The position numbers were made by a program, and so were the translations under genes. A DNA stretch of 64,000 nt from Oscillospiraceae bacterium (lineage in GTDB: Bacteria; Bacillota; Clostridia; Oscillospirales; Ruminococcaceae): contig SFJO01000004.1 of NCBI GenBank assembly GCA_004555865.1, positions 1-64,000 of the forward strand. The letters run 5' to 3'. This document shows, in pieces, positions 17,338 to 26,173 of the stretch (its first letter is position 1; the number at the start of each line of letters is the position of its first letter). The notes below the pieces were generated by a model. It was given only the letters and a program-made list of their open reading frames with translations, did no database searches and was not told where the DNA came from.

Positions 17338-17725
17338 AAAAAACGCCCTCGCCCCGGCGTGCCCCCCGGTTTTGCCCGGGCAGGCCCCCTGCCGAAGACG
17401 AAGGCGTTCAAACGCCGCCGGGCCAACGGCCCCGGGCGGCGGAATTCTGCTTCCGCGGTACCACTTCGCTTGCCGCCCTTTTGCAGGCGGCCACTTTGCC
17501 GCGCCCGCGCCCGCCACCGGGCCCGGATGCGCTGCCCGGTAACGGGGGCAAAACGGCGCTGCGCTACTAAGGCCGCACGGCCCGTTCCCGCAGGCTGCTC
17601 GCAGGGGATCTTCCTCTTCCGGCCCGCGTCCGCCTTTTCAGCGCCCGGCGGCTCTCTGTGCGCGGGGAATTGGGAGAAGAATGTGTCCTGTTCAAAGCAG
17701 TTGTTTGTTGCATCGCTCAGATGTT
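17338..17725 (-). promoter_or_regulatory. T-box riboswitch leader of cstA
   Basis: On the minus strand the canonical T-box AAGTGGTACCGCGG lies at 17453-17466 and AGAGAGC of stem I at 17651-17657, followed by GCTGAAAAGGCGG. The pair CCCCGCG/CGCGGG closes upper stem I. The terminator uses AACGCCTTCG (17399-17408) with CGAGGGCGTT (17342-17351) and ends in six T. All parts are in canonical order. I could not assign the specifier codon with confidence; it should lie in the segment around 17600-17625. Confidence 0.88.
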
Positions 17726-17731
17726 GGCTCT

Positions 17732-17760
17732 ACTTTAGCCCCGTTGCCTCCATTTGTCAA
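17732..17760 (-). promoter_or_regulatory. Promoter of the T-box/cstA transcript
   Basis: On the minus strand TTGACA (17755-17760), a 17-nt spacer and TAAAGT (17732-17737). The start of transcription near 17725 suits the T-box leader. Confidence 0.75.
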
Positions 17761-17985
17761 CCGTTTTTTGTCCATTTCGTCATATTTTTTGCAGCAAAGT
17801 TGTGCAAACCGTAAAATATTGTGCAGTTTGAATTTTCCCTGCGCAAGAAACAGAAGCAAGGCGTTTGAGCCCACGCCATAGCCCCGCCAACACCGCCGCG
17901 CCCTGTCCCATTTCGCCGCGCCCGGGCAAAACGCCGGCCGTCCGCTGCAATTTTGCGATTTTGATTCCTTTTTTGCCGCAAATAT

Positions 17986-17993
17986 GGTATGCT
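17986..17993 (+). promoter_or_regulatory. Extended -10 of the NSS transporter gene
   Basis: TGGTATGCT spans an extended -10 (TG-N-TATGCT, hexamer 17988-17993). A clear -35 is lacking. A GGGGCGC/GCGCCCC hairpin follows at about 18017-18031 before the AAGGAGA site. Confidence 0.45.
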
Positions 17994-18051
17994 AAATTTT
18001 ATCGCGTGTAAAAAATGGGGCGCAGCGCCCCGCAAGGAGAGCAACGTTTTT

Positions 18052-19443
18052 ATGAAGAAAAAGCAAAGCAACTTTTCCGGGCAGGTCGGCTTCGTGCTGG
18101 CTGCGGCCGGCAGCGCCGTGGGCGTCGGCAACCTGTGGCGGTTCCCCTACCTGGCCGCGAAGGACGGCGGCGGCCTGTTCCTGCTCATCTACCTGGTGCT
18201 GGTGGTGACCATCGGCTTCACCCTGCTCACCTCGGACATTGCCATCGGCCGCAAAACCAAAAAGAGCGCCATCGGCGCCTACACCGAGCTGGCCCCCAAG
18301 TGGAAATTTTTGGGCATTCTCACCTTTTTTGTGCCTGTGCTCATCATGACCTACTACGCGGTCATCGGCGGGTGGATCACCAAATACGGCGTGGTGTACC
18401 TCACCGGCCAGGCCAGCGCCGCCGCGCAGGACGGCTACTTCACCGCCTTCATCACCTCGCCGGTGTCGCCGGTGGTGTTCGCCCTGCTGTTCATGGCGGT
18501 CACGGCCTTCATCGTGTACAACGGCGTGGAGGGCGGCATTGAAAAGGTCTCCCGCTTCATGATGCCCATCCTGCTGGTGCTGGTCATCGCGGTGGCGAGC
18601 TATTCCCTCACCCTCAGCCACACCGGGGCGGACGGCGAAACCCGCACCGGCCTGCAGGGCCTGCTGTATTACCTCACCCCCCACACCGAGGGGCTGACCA
18701 TCCATCGCTTTCTGCAGATCTCGCTGGACGCCATGAGCCAGCTGTTCTTCTCGCTGAGCGTGTCCATGGGCATCATGATCACCTACGGCTCCTACGTGAA
18801 GCCGGACGTGGACCTGAACCGCTCCATCAGCCAGATCGAGTTCTTCGACACCGGCGTTGCCCTGCTGGCCGGCGCCATGATCGTGCCCGCCGTGTATGTA
18901 TTCTCCGGCACCGAGGGCATGGGCGCAGGCCCCAGCCTGATGTTCATCTCCCTGCCCAAGGTCTTTGACGCCATGGGCTTTGCCGGCACGGTGGTGGGCA
19001 TTCTGTTCTTTGTCAGCGCCATTTTTGCCACCCTTACCTCCTGCATCTCGGTGCTGGAAGCCATCACCGCCAACTGCATGGAGATCTTTCACACCTCCCG
19101 CAAAAAAACGGTGCTGGTGCTGTCGGTCATCTACCTGGCCGCCTCGGCCGTCATTGCCCTGGGTTACAGCGTGTTCTACTTTGAGGTGCAGCTGCCCAAC
19201 GGCTCCGCCGCCCAGCTGCTGGACATTATGGACTACGTCAGCAACAGCGTAATGATGCCCCTGATCTCCCTTCTGTCCACCATTCTCATCGGCTGGGTGC
19301 TCAAACCCCAGTTCATTGTGGAGGAGATGGAAAAGGGCAGCGGCAAGTTCACCCGCAAGGCCCTGTACACCGTCATCATCCGCTATGTGGCCCCCATCGT
19401 GATGCTGATCCTGTTTTTGCAGTCCACCGGCATTCTGGCCTGA
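18052..19443 (+). CDS. Sodium-dependent transporter, NSS (neurotransmitter:sodium symporter) family
   Basis: The protein has 463 aa from ATG 18052, with AAGGAGA 11 nt upstream; the longer frame to 17989 reads through the leader hairpin. The N-terminal NSS signature GSAVGVGNLWRFPYLAAKDGGGLFLLIYL (about residues 20-48) contains the substrate/Na+ unwound region, and about 11 membrane helices follow, as in bacterial LeuT/MhsT relatives. Such proteins import neutral or aromatic amino acids. Substrate is unassigned. It is divergent from the T-box-controlled cstA gene, which also suggests amino acid supply. Confidence 0.9.
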   Translation: MKKKQSNFSGQVGFVLAAAGSAVGVGNLWRFPYLAAKDGGGLFLLIYLVLVVTIGFTLLTSDIAIGRKTKKSAIGAYTELAPKWKFLGILTFFVPVLIMTYYAVIGGWITKYGVVYLTGQASAAAQDGYFTAFITSPVSPVVFALLFMAVTAFIVYNGVEGGIEKVSRFMMPILLVLVIAVASYSLTLSHTGADGETRTGLQGLLYYLTPHTEGLTIHRFLQISLDAMSQLFFSLSVSMGIMITYGSYVKPDVDLNRSISQIEFFDTGVALLAGAMIVPAVYVFSGTEGMGAGPSLMFISLPKVFDAMGFAGTVVGILFFVSAIFATLTSCISVLEAITANCMEIFHTSRKKTVLVLSVIYLAASAVIALGYSVFYFEVQLPNGSAAQLLDIMDYVSNSVMMPLISLLSTILIGWVLKPQFIVEEMEKGSGKFTRKALYTVIIRYVAPIVMLILFLQSTGILA

Positions 19444-19466
19444 CGGCCCTTTCCAGCGCATACTTC

Positions 19467-19500
19467 AAAGGAAGCTCCCATCCGGGGGGCTTCCTTTTTT
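19467..19500 (+). terminator. Terminator of the NSS gene
   Basis: The stem AAAGGAAGCTCCC / GGGGGCTTCCTTT (one G-T pair) has a short loop and is followed by T residues to 19500. Confidence 0.88.
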
Positions 19501-19665
19501 GCGTTCCGCCGCAAAACGCCCTGCCCGGTAACCCTGTTACCAAAAGGTGCGTACTTTACGTTTTGCCCGGCGGCTCGTATGATAAAAAGCATCGGGAATC
19601 GGACTCCCGGCAAGTCCCTCTGCCGGTTTCGCCCGTTTTTGTACCGCGCCGCCGGAACGGGTACG

Positions 19666-19704
19666 CAAAAAGCCCGGTGCGGGCAAACTGCTCACACCGG
19701 GCTT
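19666..19704 (-). terminator. Terminator of the ispH-S1 operon
   Basis: On the minus strand AAGCCCGGTG / CACCGGGCTT with a 15-nt loop is followed by a T-run, 37 nt after the ispH-S1 stop. Confidence 0.85.
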
Positions 19705-19740
19705 CTGTTTTCACTTCCTGTGGTTCAGGCTGCGGGCGGA

Positions 19741-21645
19741 TTACTCAGCGTCCTGCAGCAGAGCCTTCATGGACAGGCTGATGCGCTTCTTGTCGAAGTC
19801 CACATCCAGCAGCTTCACGTTGACCTCATCGCCAACCTTCAGCACGTCGCTGACCTTCTCCACGCGCTCGTTGCTGATCTCACTGATGTGGACCAGGCCG
19901 TCAACACCGGGCAGGATGCGCACAAACGCACCGAACTTGGTGATGCTCACAACGGGAGCGGTGAAGGTGCTGCCGATGGGATACTCGTTCTTCAGCTTCT
20001 CCCAGGGGTTGTCCTCGGCCTTCTTGTAGCCCAGGCTGACCTTCTGGGTCTCGCGATCCAGATCACGCACATACACCTCGATGGTGTCGCCCACGCTCAC
20101 AACCTCGCTGGGATGCTTGATGCGGTTCCAGCTCAGCTCGCTGATATGGCACAGGCCGTCCACGCCGCCGATGTCCACAAAGGCACCGTAGCTGGTCAGG
20201 CTCTTCACAACGCCGGTGTAGGTCTTGCCCACCTCAACGTCCTTCCAGAAGGCCTCGCGCTTCGCAGCGTTCTCCTCGGCAGTGACCTTGTTGATGGAAC
20301 CAACGATCTTGCGGCCGGCGCACTCGGTGATCACCAGCTTAACATCCTTCTTGACCAGCTGGGTGTAGTCCTCGTCACGGCGCATGGTAGCCTGGCTGCG
20401 GGGCACGAACACCTTCACGCCCTTGACCAGAACCACAACGCCGCCCTTGTTGGCCTCGGAGACGGTGCCTTCCATAACGGTACCCTCTTCGCAAGCCTTG
20501 GCGACTTCTTCCAGGCCCTTGCGGGACTCCAGCTTCTTCTTGGACAGGTAGTCAACGCCTTCCTGGTCGTTGACCTTCTCGACAACGAGGTCCAGCTCAT
20601 CGCCCACCTTCACCAGATCCTCTGCCTTGGCGGAGGGGTCGTCGGTCAGCTCGCTCAGCCGGACGATGCCGGTGTGCTTGGTGCCGATATCGACCTGGAT
20701 CTCGTTGGGCTGCACGCTGGTAACGGTGCCCTTAACGATCTTGCCTACATACACGGGTTTCATGGAAGCTTCGATCATTTCCTCGAAACTCATGTCGTCA
20801 CGGATTTCTTCACTCATCTTGTTAAGTACCTCCTCAATTATAGACGACGGCGTGGAAGCCCCCGCGGTTACGCCCACCGTGCTGACACCCCGGAACCATT
20901 CCGGCTCCAGCTCGTCCGCCGTTTCTACGGTGACGGCCCGGGTGTGCTGCGCGGCGACCTTGGCCAGCTTTTGGGTATTGGAAGAATGATGACCACCAAT
21001 GACGACCATCAGATCGCATTTCTGGCTGAGGCCTTCCGCTTCCTGTTGCCTCGCCCACGTCGCATTACATATTGTATCAAAAACTCGCGCGTTTGTATAT
21101 GCTTTTTTTAGAAATTCCGAACATTCCAGCCATTTTGTCACTTGGAAGGTCGTTTGGGCCACCACAAACAGTGCATTTTGCTCACTGGCCGGGCCGTTCC
21201 ACGCCTTCAGTTCCTCCAAATTGGCAAAAATGAACACGTCACCGGCGGTGTGCCCGGCAATTCCCTGCACTTCCGGGTGGGTGCGGTCGCCTGCAATCAG
21301 CAGCGTGGCCCCCTCATCGCTGGCCTGTTTGGCAATGCGGTGGATCTTGGTCACAAAGGGGCAGGTGGCGTCGTGCACCTTGGCCCCCATGGCCGCCAGT
21401 TGGGCGTACACATCGGCCCCCACGCCGTGGCTGCGGATGACCACCTCATAGCCGTCGGGCACCTGGGCGGGGGTGTCCACCGTCACCACGCCTTTGGCGG
21501 CCAGGTCGGCCACGCACTGGGGGTTGTGGATCAGCGGCCCCAGGGTGGCCACCTTGCGGCCCTCTTCCACCAGCCGGTAGGTGAGCTTCACCGCACGGTC
21601 CACGCCAAAGCAGAACCCGGCGGTTTTTGCAAGCAGGATCTCCAT
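19741..21645 (-). CDS. ispH: Bifunctional IspH (HMBPP reductase) / ribosomal protein S1 fusion
   Basis: The protein has 634 aa. Residues 1-280 are IspH, the [4Fe-4S] enzyme of the last MEP isoprenoid step, with cluster ligands Cys12, Cys95 and Cys193 and catalytic Glu125 (THPEVQG). Residues about 297-634 hold four S1 RNA-binding repeats, ending in GDEVNVKLLDVDFDKKRISLS. The start ATG 21645 has GAGGAGG five nt upstream. The fusion is intact, with no frameshift between the parts, and is a known clostridial arrangement. It lies 10 nt after plsC in a cmk-plsC-ispH/S1 operon. Confidence 0.95.
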   Translation of the reverse strand: MEILLAKTAGFCFGVDRAVKLTYRLVEEGRKVATLGPLIHNPQCVADLAAKGVVTVDTPAQVPDGYEVVIRSHGVGADVYAQLAAMGAKVHDATCPFVTKIHRIAKQASDEGATLLIAGDRTHPEVQGIAGHTAGDVFIFANLEELKAWNGPASEQNALFVVAQTTFQVTKWLECSEFLKKAYTNARVFDTICNATWARQQEAEGLSQKCDLMVVIGGHHSSNTQKLAKVAAQHTRAVTVETADELEPEWFRGVSTVGVTAGASTPSSIIEEVLNKMSEEIRDDMSFEEMIEASMKPVYVGKIVKGTVTSVQPNEIQVDIGTKHTGIVRLSELTDDPSAKAEDLVKVGDELDLVVEKVNDQEGVDYLSKKKLESRKGLEEVAKACEEGTVMEGTVSEANKGGVVVLVKGVKVFVPRSQATMRRDEDYTQLVKKDVKLVITECAGRKIVGSINKVTAEENAAKREAFWKDVEVGKTYTGVVKSLTSYGAFVDIGGVDGLCHISELSWNRIKHPSEVVSVGDTIEVYVRDLDRETQKVSLGYKKAEDNPWEKLKNEYPIGSTFTAPVVSITKFGAFVRILPGVDGLVHISEISNERVEKVSDVLKVGDEVNVKLLDVDFDKKRISLSMKALLQDAE

Positions 21646-21655
21646 GGCGTCCTCC

Positions 21656-22270
21656 TCAATTGAACTTGTTCTCGTCGTACAGTCGCTGCCAGGCATCGGT
21701 GAGCAGCGCCTTGTTTTTGCGCAGGGCCGAGGCGCTCTTCGTCTCGCCCAGATACAGCTCCTCGGCGGGAATGGGCGCGCCAAAGCACACCCGCACCCGG
21801 CAGAACACCTTCATGCGGCCCGGCTCGTAAATAATGCGGCAGGGCACCATGGGCACCCCGGCGGCGCTGGCAATGACGAAGGCCCCGCTTTTCACCTTGC
21901 CCACCTGGCCGGTTTTGCTGCGGGTGCCCTCGGGGAAAATCAGCAGGCCCTGGCCCTTTTGCACATCCCCGATCAGCTCGTCCACCACGTTCACATCGCC
22001 GCGGCCCCGCTCAATGCCCACCACGCCCACGTGGCGGAACATCCAGGTGAACACCGGGTTCACCTGCAGGATCTCCTCCTTGGCCATGATGAGCAGTCGC
22101 TTGCCCCAAAAGCGGGCAACGACCACGAACACCGGGTCAATGGCGGAAATGTGGTTGGGGGCCAGCACAAAGCCGCCCTCCTTGGGCAGGTTCTCCCGCC
22201 CGATCACCCGGATGCGAAAGCCGATGTGCCACACCAGCCAGGCCGCCGTAACGATAAAGCAATAAAACAT
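21656..22270 (-). CDS. plsC: 1-acyl-sn-glycerol-3-phosphate acyltransferase
   Basis: The protein has 204 aa from ATG 22270 (AAGGAGA upstream). Catalytic motif NHISAIDP (NHx4D, residues about 53-60) and substrate motif FPEGTRSKTG are present, with an N-terminal hydrophobic segment (about 2-17). It transfers the second acyl chain in phosphatidic acid synthesis at the inner membrane. It sits between cmk (38 nt upstream) and ispH-S1 (10 nt downstream), a gene order common in clostridia. Confidence 0.92.
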   Translation of the reverse strand: MFYCFIVTAAWLVWHIGFRIRVIGRENLPKEGGFVLAPNHISAIDPVFVVVARFWGKRLLIMAKEEILQVNPVFTWMFRHVGVVGIERGRGDVNVVDELIGDVQKGQGLLIFPEGTRSKTGQVGKVKSGAFVIASAAGVPMVPCRIIYEPGRMKVFCRVRVCFGAPIPAEELYLGETKSASALRKNKALLTDAWQRLYDENKFN

Positions 22271-22308
22271 AGGTTCTCCTTTGCGGCTTGTTCTGTGCCG
22301 CGGGCCGG

Positions 22309-22980
22309 TCACACCTCGGCCTTCTCCCGGATGATCGCGCGCAGAAGCTGGAAGCTCTGCTCAAAGTCCAGCTCAGAGGTATCGGCCAGCACCGCGTCCT
22401 CCGCCTGGCGCAGGGGCGCGGCGGCCCGGTGGGTGTCCTGATCGTCCCGGCGGCGGATGTCCGCCAGCACGGTCTCGTAGTCGGCGGGCTGGCCCTTGGC
22501 GGCCAGTTCGGCGGCGCGGCGGGCGGCGCGGGCCTCGGGGCTTGCGGTGAGGAAGATCTTCACCTGGGCATCCGGCAGCACCACGGTGCCGATGTCCCGG
22601 CCGTCCATCAGCACGTTGTTGGTGCTGGCAATGGCCCGTTGCTGCCCCAGCAGAAAGCTGCGCACCGCCGGGTGCACCGCCACAGCGGAGGCAGCCATGC
22701 CCACCTGCTCCTGCCGGATGGCCTCGCTCACGTCCTCACCGTTCAGGTAGATGTGCTGGGCCCCATCCACATGGGCCAGGGTGAGGGTCACCGCAGGCAG
22801 CAGGGCCTCCACGGCGGCCGCGTCCGCCGGGTCTTTCCCGGCGCGCAGGGCGTACAGGCCCACTGCCCGGAACATGGCTCCGGTGTCCACATACAGATAG
22901 CCCATTTCCCCGGCCAACCGCTTGGCCAGGGTGGATTTGCCGGCCCCGGAAGGGCCGTCGATGGCAATGGCAATGCTCAT
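22309..22980 (-). CDS. cmk: Cytidylate kinase
   Basis: The protein has 223 aa, typical for (d)CMP kinase. P-loop GPSGAGKST is at residues 9-17, with YVDTGAMFRAVGLYAL, the GRDIGTVVLPDA motif and the SPEARAARRAAEL lid region. The start ATG 22980 follows GCGAGGAAC. It phosphorylates CMP/dCMP in the cytoplasm. The 115-nt gap to the upstream BaiN-like gene is GC-rich with no clear promoter. Confidence 0.95.
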   Translation of the reverse strand: MSIAIAIDGPSGAGKSTLAKRLAGEMGYLYVDTGAMFRAVGLYALRAGKDPADAAAVEALLPAVTLTLAHVDGAQHIYLNGEDVSEAIRQEQVGMAASAVAVHPAVRSFLLGQQRAIASTNNVLMDGRDIGTVVLPDAQVKIFLTASPEARAARRAAELAAKGQPADYETVLADIRRRDDQDTHRAAAPLRQAEDAVLADTSELDFEQSFQLLRAIIREKAEV

Positions 22981-23095
22981 GGTTTGTTCCTCGCTTCTCT
23001 GTTGATTGAATGTCGGCCGCGCCGCACAAGTTCCGTCCGAACGGCTTTGCACGGCAGCGCCCCTGAACCGGTTCCGGCGCACCTGCCGGTTTTCT

Positions 23096-24313
23096 TCACG
23101 CCAGCCCCCGGGCGGCCGCCTGGGCGGTGCACCAGGCAATCTGCAAGTTGTAGCCGCCGGTGTAGGCGTCCACATCCAGCACCTCGCCCGCAAAGTACAG
23201 CCCCGGGCACTTCTTCGAGGCCATGGTGCGGGGGTCCACTTCCTTCACCGCCACACCGCCGCTGGTGATCACCGCGTGCTCCAGGTCGCCCCGGTCCCGG
23301 ATTCTGATGCGGAAGTCCTTCATCAAGTCCACCAGCGCCAGCCGCTCTTCCTTGGTCAGCTGGTTGGCCTTCTTCGCCGGGTCCACGCCCCAACGCTCCA
23401 CCATCACCGGCTGCATACTGGCGGGCAGCAGCTTCACCAGGCAGTTGGCCGCGTCCCGGTTGGCCAGGGCCGTCAGGTCCCGGTTCAGGCGGGCGTACAG
23501 CTGCTCGTGGCTCAGAGCGGGCTTCAGGTCAAAGCCCACCTCGTACCGATGCTTGGCCAAATCGCCCAGATGGGCCGATGCGGAAAGCACCAGCGGGCCG
23601 GACAGGCCGAAATGGGTAAACAGCGCCTCGCCCTGCTCCTGAAAAATGCTTTTGCCGTCCTGATACAGGGTCAGGCCCACATTCTTCAGGGCCAGGCCCA
23701 TCATCCGGCGGCACTCGCCCCCTTGGGCCACCAGGCTGACCAGGCTGGGCACCGGCGGGCGCACGGTGTGGCCGGCCTGCCTGGCCAGCGCATAGCCCGC
23801 GCCCCGGCTGCCCGTGCCCGGGTAAGAAACACCGCCTGTGGCCACCAGCACCCAGTCGCCCCGGTATTGGCGGCCGCTTTGGCAGCTTACGCCCACGCAG
23901 CGGCCCTCCTCCAGCAGCAGCTTCGTCACCTCTTCGGTGCGCAGCTCGGCCCCGGCGGCATAGCGCACCAGCGCCCGGCGAATGTCCTCGGCCCGGTCGC
24001 TCACCGGGAACACCCGGCGGCCCCGCTCCACCTTCAGGGGCACGCCCAGCCCCTCAAACAGGGCCATGGCCGCCGCCGTGTCAAAGGCGGAAAAGGCGGA
24101 ATACAAAAAGCGGGGGTTCGTGCGCACGTTCTGCAAAAACGTCTCCAGATCGCAGTCGTTGGTCACGTTGCAGCGGCCTTTGCCCGTCACCAGAATTTTC
24201 TTGCCCGGCTTTTCCTCATGCTCCAGCAGAGTGACGGTGTGGCCCTGCTCCAGCGCGGCGCCCGCGGCCATCAGCCCGGCCGCGCCCGCGCCCACAACGA
24301 TCAGATGTCCCAT
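23096..24313 (-). CDS. BaiN/HI0933-like NAD(P)/FAD-dependent oxidoreductase
   Basis: The protein has 405 aa from ATG 24313, with AAAAGGAGG before it. FAD-binding GAGAAGL lies at residues 8-14, then the family signature GKKILVTGKGRCNVTND and LVATGGVSYPGTGSRGAGY; a C-terminal AGEVLDVDAYTGGYNLQIAW closes the FAD site. This widespread family includes BaiN, but general substrates are unknown. It commonly precedes cmk in clostridia. Its start overlaps the end of the upstream membrane protein gene by 13 nt. Confidence 0.88.
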   Translation of the reverse strand: MGHLIVVGAGAAGLMAAGAALEQGHTVTLLEHEEKPGKKILVTGKGRCNVTNDCDLETFLQNVRTNPRFLYSAFSAFDTAAAMALFEGLGVPLKVERGRRVFPVSDRAEDIRRALVRYAAGAELRTEEVTKLLLEEGRCVGVSCQSGRQYRGDWVLVATGGVSYPGTGSRGAGYALARQAGHTVRPPVPSLVSLVAQGGECRRMMGLALKNVGLTLYQDGKSIFQEQGEALFTHFGLSGPLVLSASAHLGDLAKHRYEVGFDLKPALSHEQLYARLNRDLTALANRDAANCLVKLLPASMQPVMVERWGVDPAKKANQLTKEERLALVDLMKDFRIRIRDRGDLEHAVITSGGVAVKEVDPRTMASKKCPGLYFAGEVLDVDAYTGGYNLQIAWCTAQAAARGLA

Positions 24314-26028
24314 GACGGGGCCTCCTTTTCTTCGCTCGGCCCGGCCAGCAGCACCGCCGCCGCAAACAGCGCCAGCAGCGGGTGAACCGTGGCCAGATAC
24401 ATTACGTAGGTTCCAATGTGGAAGGACGCCACCTCCATAAAGGCCATCATCGCGGCCCGGAACAGCGCCATGCCCAGAAAGCCCAGCTCCAGCCACCAGA
24501 GCAGCGCGCCCCCGCCGCCCTGTAAGAGGGCAAGGCCCCGGCCGCCATGCAGCAGGGCAAGGCCCCGGCGCACAAACACCAACAGCGCCGCCAGCAGCGC
24601 CAGCGGCAGGTACACCGCATAGCCCCAGCGCAGCAGGGTCAGCAGCACGTAGGCCGCCTTCTGCACCGGGTTGTAATAGGCGTTTGCCGTGCCCGCCTGG
24701 GCCGCCAGATTGGCCCCGGTGTGCAGGTAGGCCTCCCACACGGCCACATCCTCGGCGGTGCCGATGGTGATGTCCGTCCGGTAGGGGGCGCAGTCCTGAA
24801 AGGTGGCGCACCAGTAAAGGCTCTTGGCCGTCTCGGCCAGGGTGGGCAGCACATTCTCGGCCCGCACCGGCGGGGTGGTGCCGCTGCGCACGCCGCCCTC
24901 GCTGGGCAGCACGCCCTCATCGCACAGGCGGTTGATCTCCTCGGCCACCCCCGCCCAGTAGGCCTGGGCCTTCTGGGCCGTATCGTACACGCCCTCATAC
25001 TGGGCCGCCCGGCGGATGGCCCAGTAGAAGCTGCCGGACTGGTAGTCTCCCACTTCCGGGTTCACAAAGTCGTTGCGCATCTGGGGGTCTTCCTCCAGCC
25101 AGTAGCGCAGCGGGCGCAGGGCCTCCACGTTTTCGTACAGCAGTTCGCGCACCTCGGCCGGCACGCTCACCAGCGGAACCGTCTCGCTCTCCTTCACCCG
25201 CACCATGGCCCCGATGGCCTGGGCAAAGCTGCCGGTGGAGAAATCGCTCACCACCCGCACGCCGTACTCCCGCTCGTTTTTGGCGGCCACGGCCTGCAGG
25301 CTGCCCACCAGCACCAGCCCGGGCAGGGCCAGCGCCGCTACACGTGCCCAGGCGTTCAGGCTTTTCAGCCCCATGCGGCGCCAAAGAAGCACCGCCAGCA
25401 CCAACCCGCCGGCCAGCCAGAAGGGCAGCAGCCACACACCGTCCTCCCGGCAAAGCCAGGCGGCCGCCAGCCCCGCCCCGGCCAGCAGCAGCCAGGGCAG
25501 GCTTTTGCGCCACCGCCCCGCCGCCCGCAGGGCATAGCCGGTCAGCCCGGCAAAGAACAGCAGGCACAGGGCCGGGAAGATGTTGTCCCGATACACCCGC
25601 AGGGTATAGCTGGCGCTGGCCGAGGGCAGAAACGCCAGCACCCCGAACACCGCCAGCTGCCGCCAGCGGGTTTTCAGCACGGGAGCCAGCGCCGCCGCCA
25701 TGGCCAGGGCCGCCGCCGTCCACAACAGCTGCCCGGCGATCAGGTAGGGCAGGCCCAGCTTCTGCAGCGCGGCCAGCCACAGGGCAAACAGCGGATGCTT
25801 GGACAGCGTGAGGTAATTGTACTCGCCCAGCCAGTTCCCGGCGGTGATGCTCTGGGCCGCGTGGAAATACAGTTCGTCGTCCAGCGGTGCGCCGTCAATC
25901 CAGGTATAGAACCGCTGCTGGCCGGCCAGCGCGGCCTTCACCGCAAACACAGCCAGCACCGCCAGCGCATACCCCACCATTGAAAGCGGCGGGAGCTTGT
26001 CCTGTTTTAAGCGTTTTTTATCCTTCAT
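24301..26028 (-). CDS. Polytopic GT-C-like (GT39-type) membrane protein
   Basis: The protein has 575 aa with about 11 hydrophobic segments. An early extracytoplasmic loop carries DGAPLDDELYFHAAQSITAG (about residues 45-64), the acidic motif expected of GT-C enzymes that use polyprenyl-phosphate sugars. A large polar loop sits at about 300-420. The start ATG 26028 has CGGAG upstream. It probably transfers a sugar to a surface polymer outside the membrane. Acceptor and donor are unknown. Confidence 0.65.
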   Translation of the reverse strand: MKDKKRLKQDKLPPLSMVGYALAVLAVFAVKAALAGQQRFYTWIDGAPLDDELYFHAAQSITAGNWLGEYNYLTLSKHPLFALWLAALQKLGLPYLIAGQLLWTAAALAMAAALAPVLKTRWRQLAVFGVLAFLPSASASYTLRVYRDNIFPALCLLFFAGLTGYALRAAGRWRKSLPWLLLAGAGLAAAWLCREDGVWLLPFWLAGGLVLAVLLWRRMGLKSLNAWARVAALALPGLVLVGSLQAVAAKNEREYGVRVVSDFSTGSFAQAIGAMVRVKESETVPLVSVPAEVRELLYENVEALRPLRYWLEEDPQMRNDFVNPEVGDYQSGSFYWAIRRAAQYEGVYDTAQKAQAYWAGVAEEINRLCDEGVLPSEGGVRSGTTPPVRAENVLPTLAETAKSLYWCATFQDCAPYRTDITIGTAEDVAVWEAYLHTGANLAAQAGTANAYYNPVQKAAYVLLTLLRWGYAVYLPLALLAALLVFVRRGLALLHGGRGLALLQGGGGALLWWLELGFLGMALFRAAMMAFMEVASFHIGTYVMYLATVHPLLALFAAAVLLAGPSEEKEAPSWDI

Positions 26029-26120
26029 TGTGTTCTCCGATTTTTGTGGTGCTGGGAATTGGGGCGGGGAGTTTTTCTTGTTTGGCGTTTCTGCGGCGGC
26101 GCTGCCTTCTGCCGAGCCTC

Positions 26121-26148
26121 AGGCTTCCCCGCGAGGGGAAGGCTTTGC
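26121..26148. repeat. Dispersed palindromic element copy
   Basis: GGCTTCCCC-GCG-AGGGGAAGGC, the same stem as the element at 268-289. It sits in the 145-nt gap between two glycan genes, followed by CGCGGCC/GGCCG pieces. Confidence 0.55.
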
Positions 26149-26173
26149 CTGCCGCGGCCAAACGCGGCCGCCC

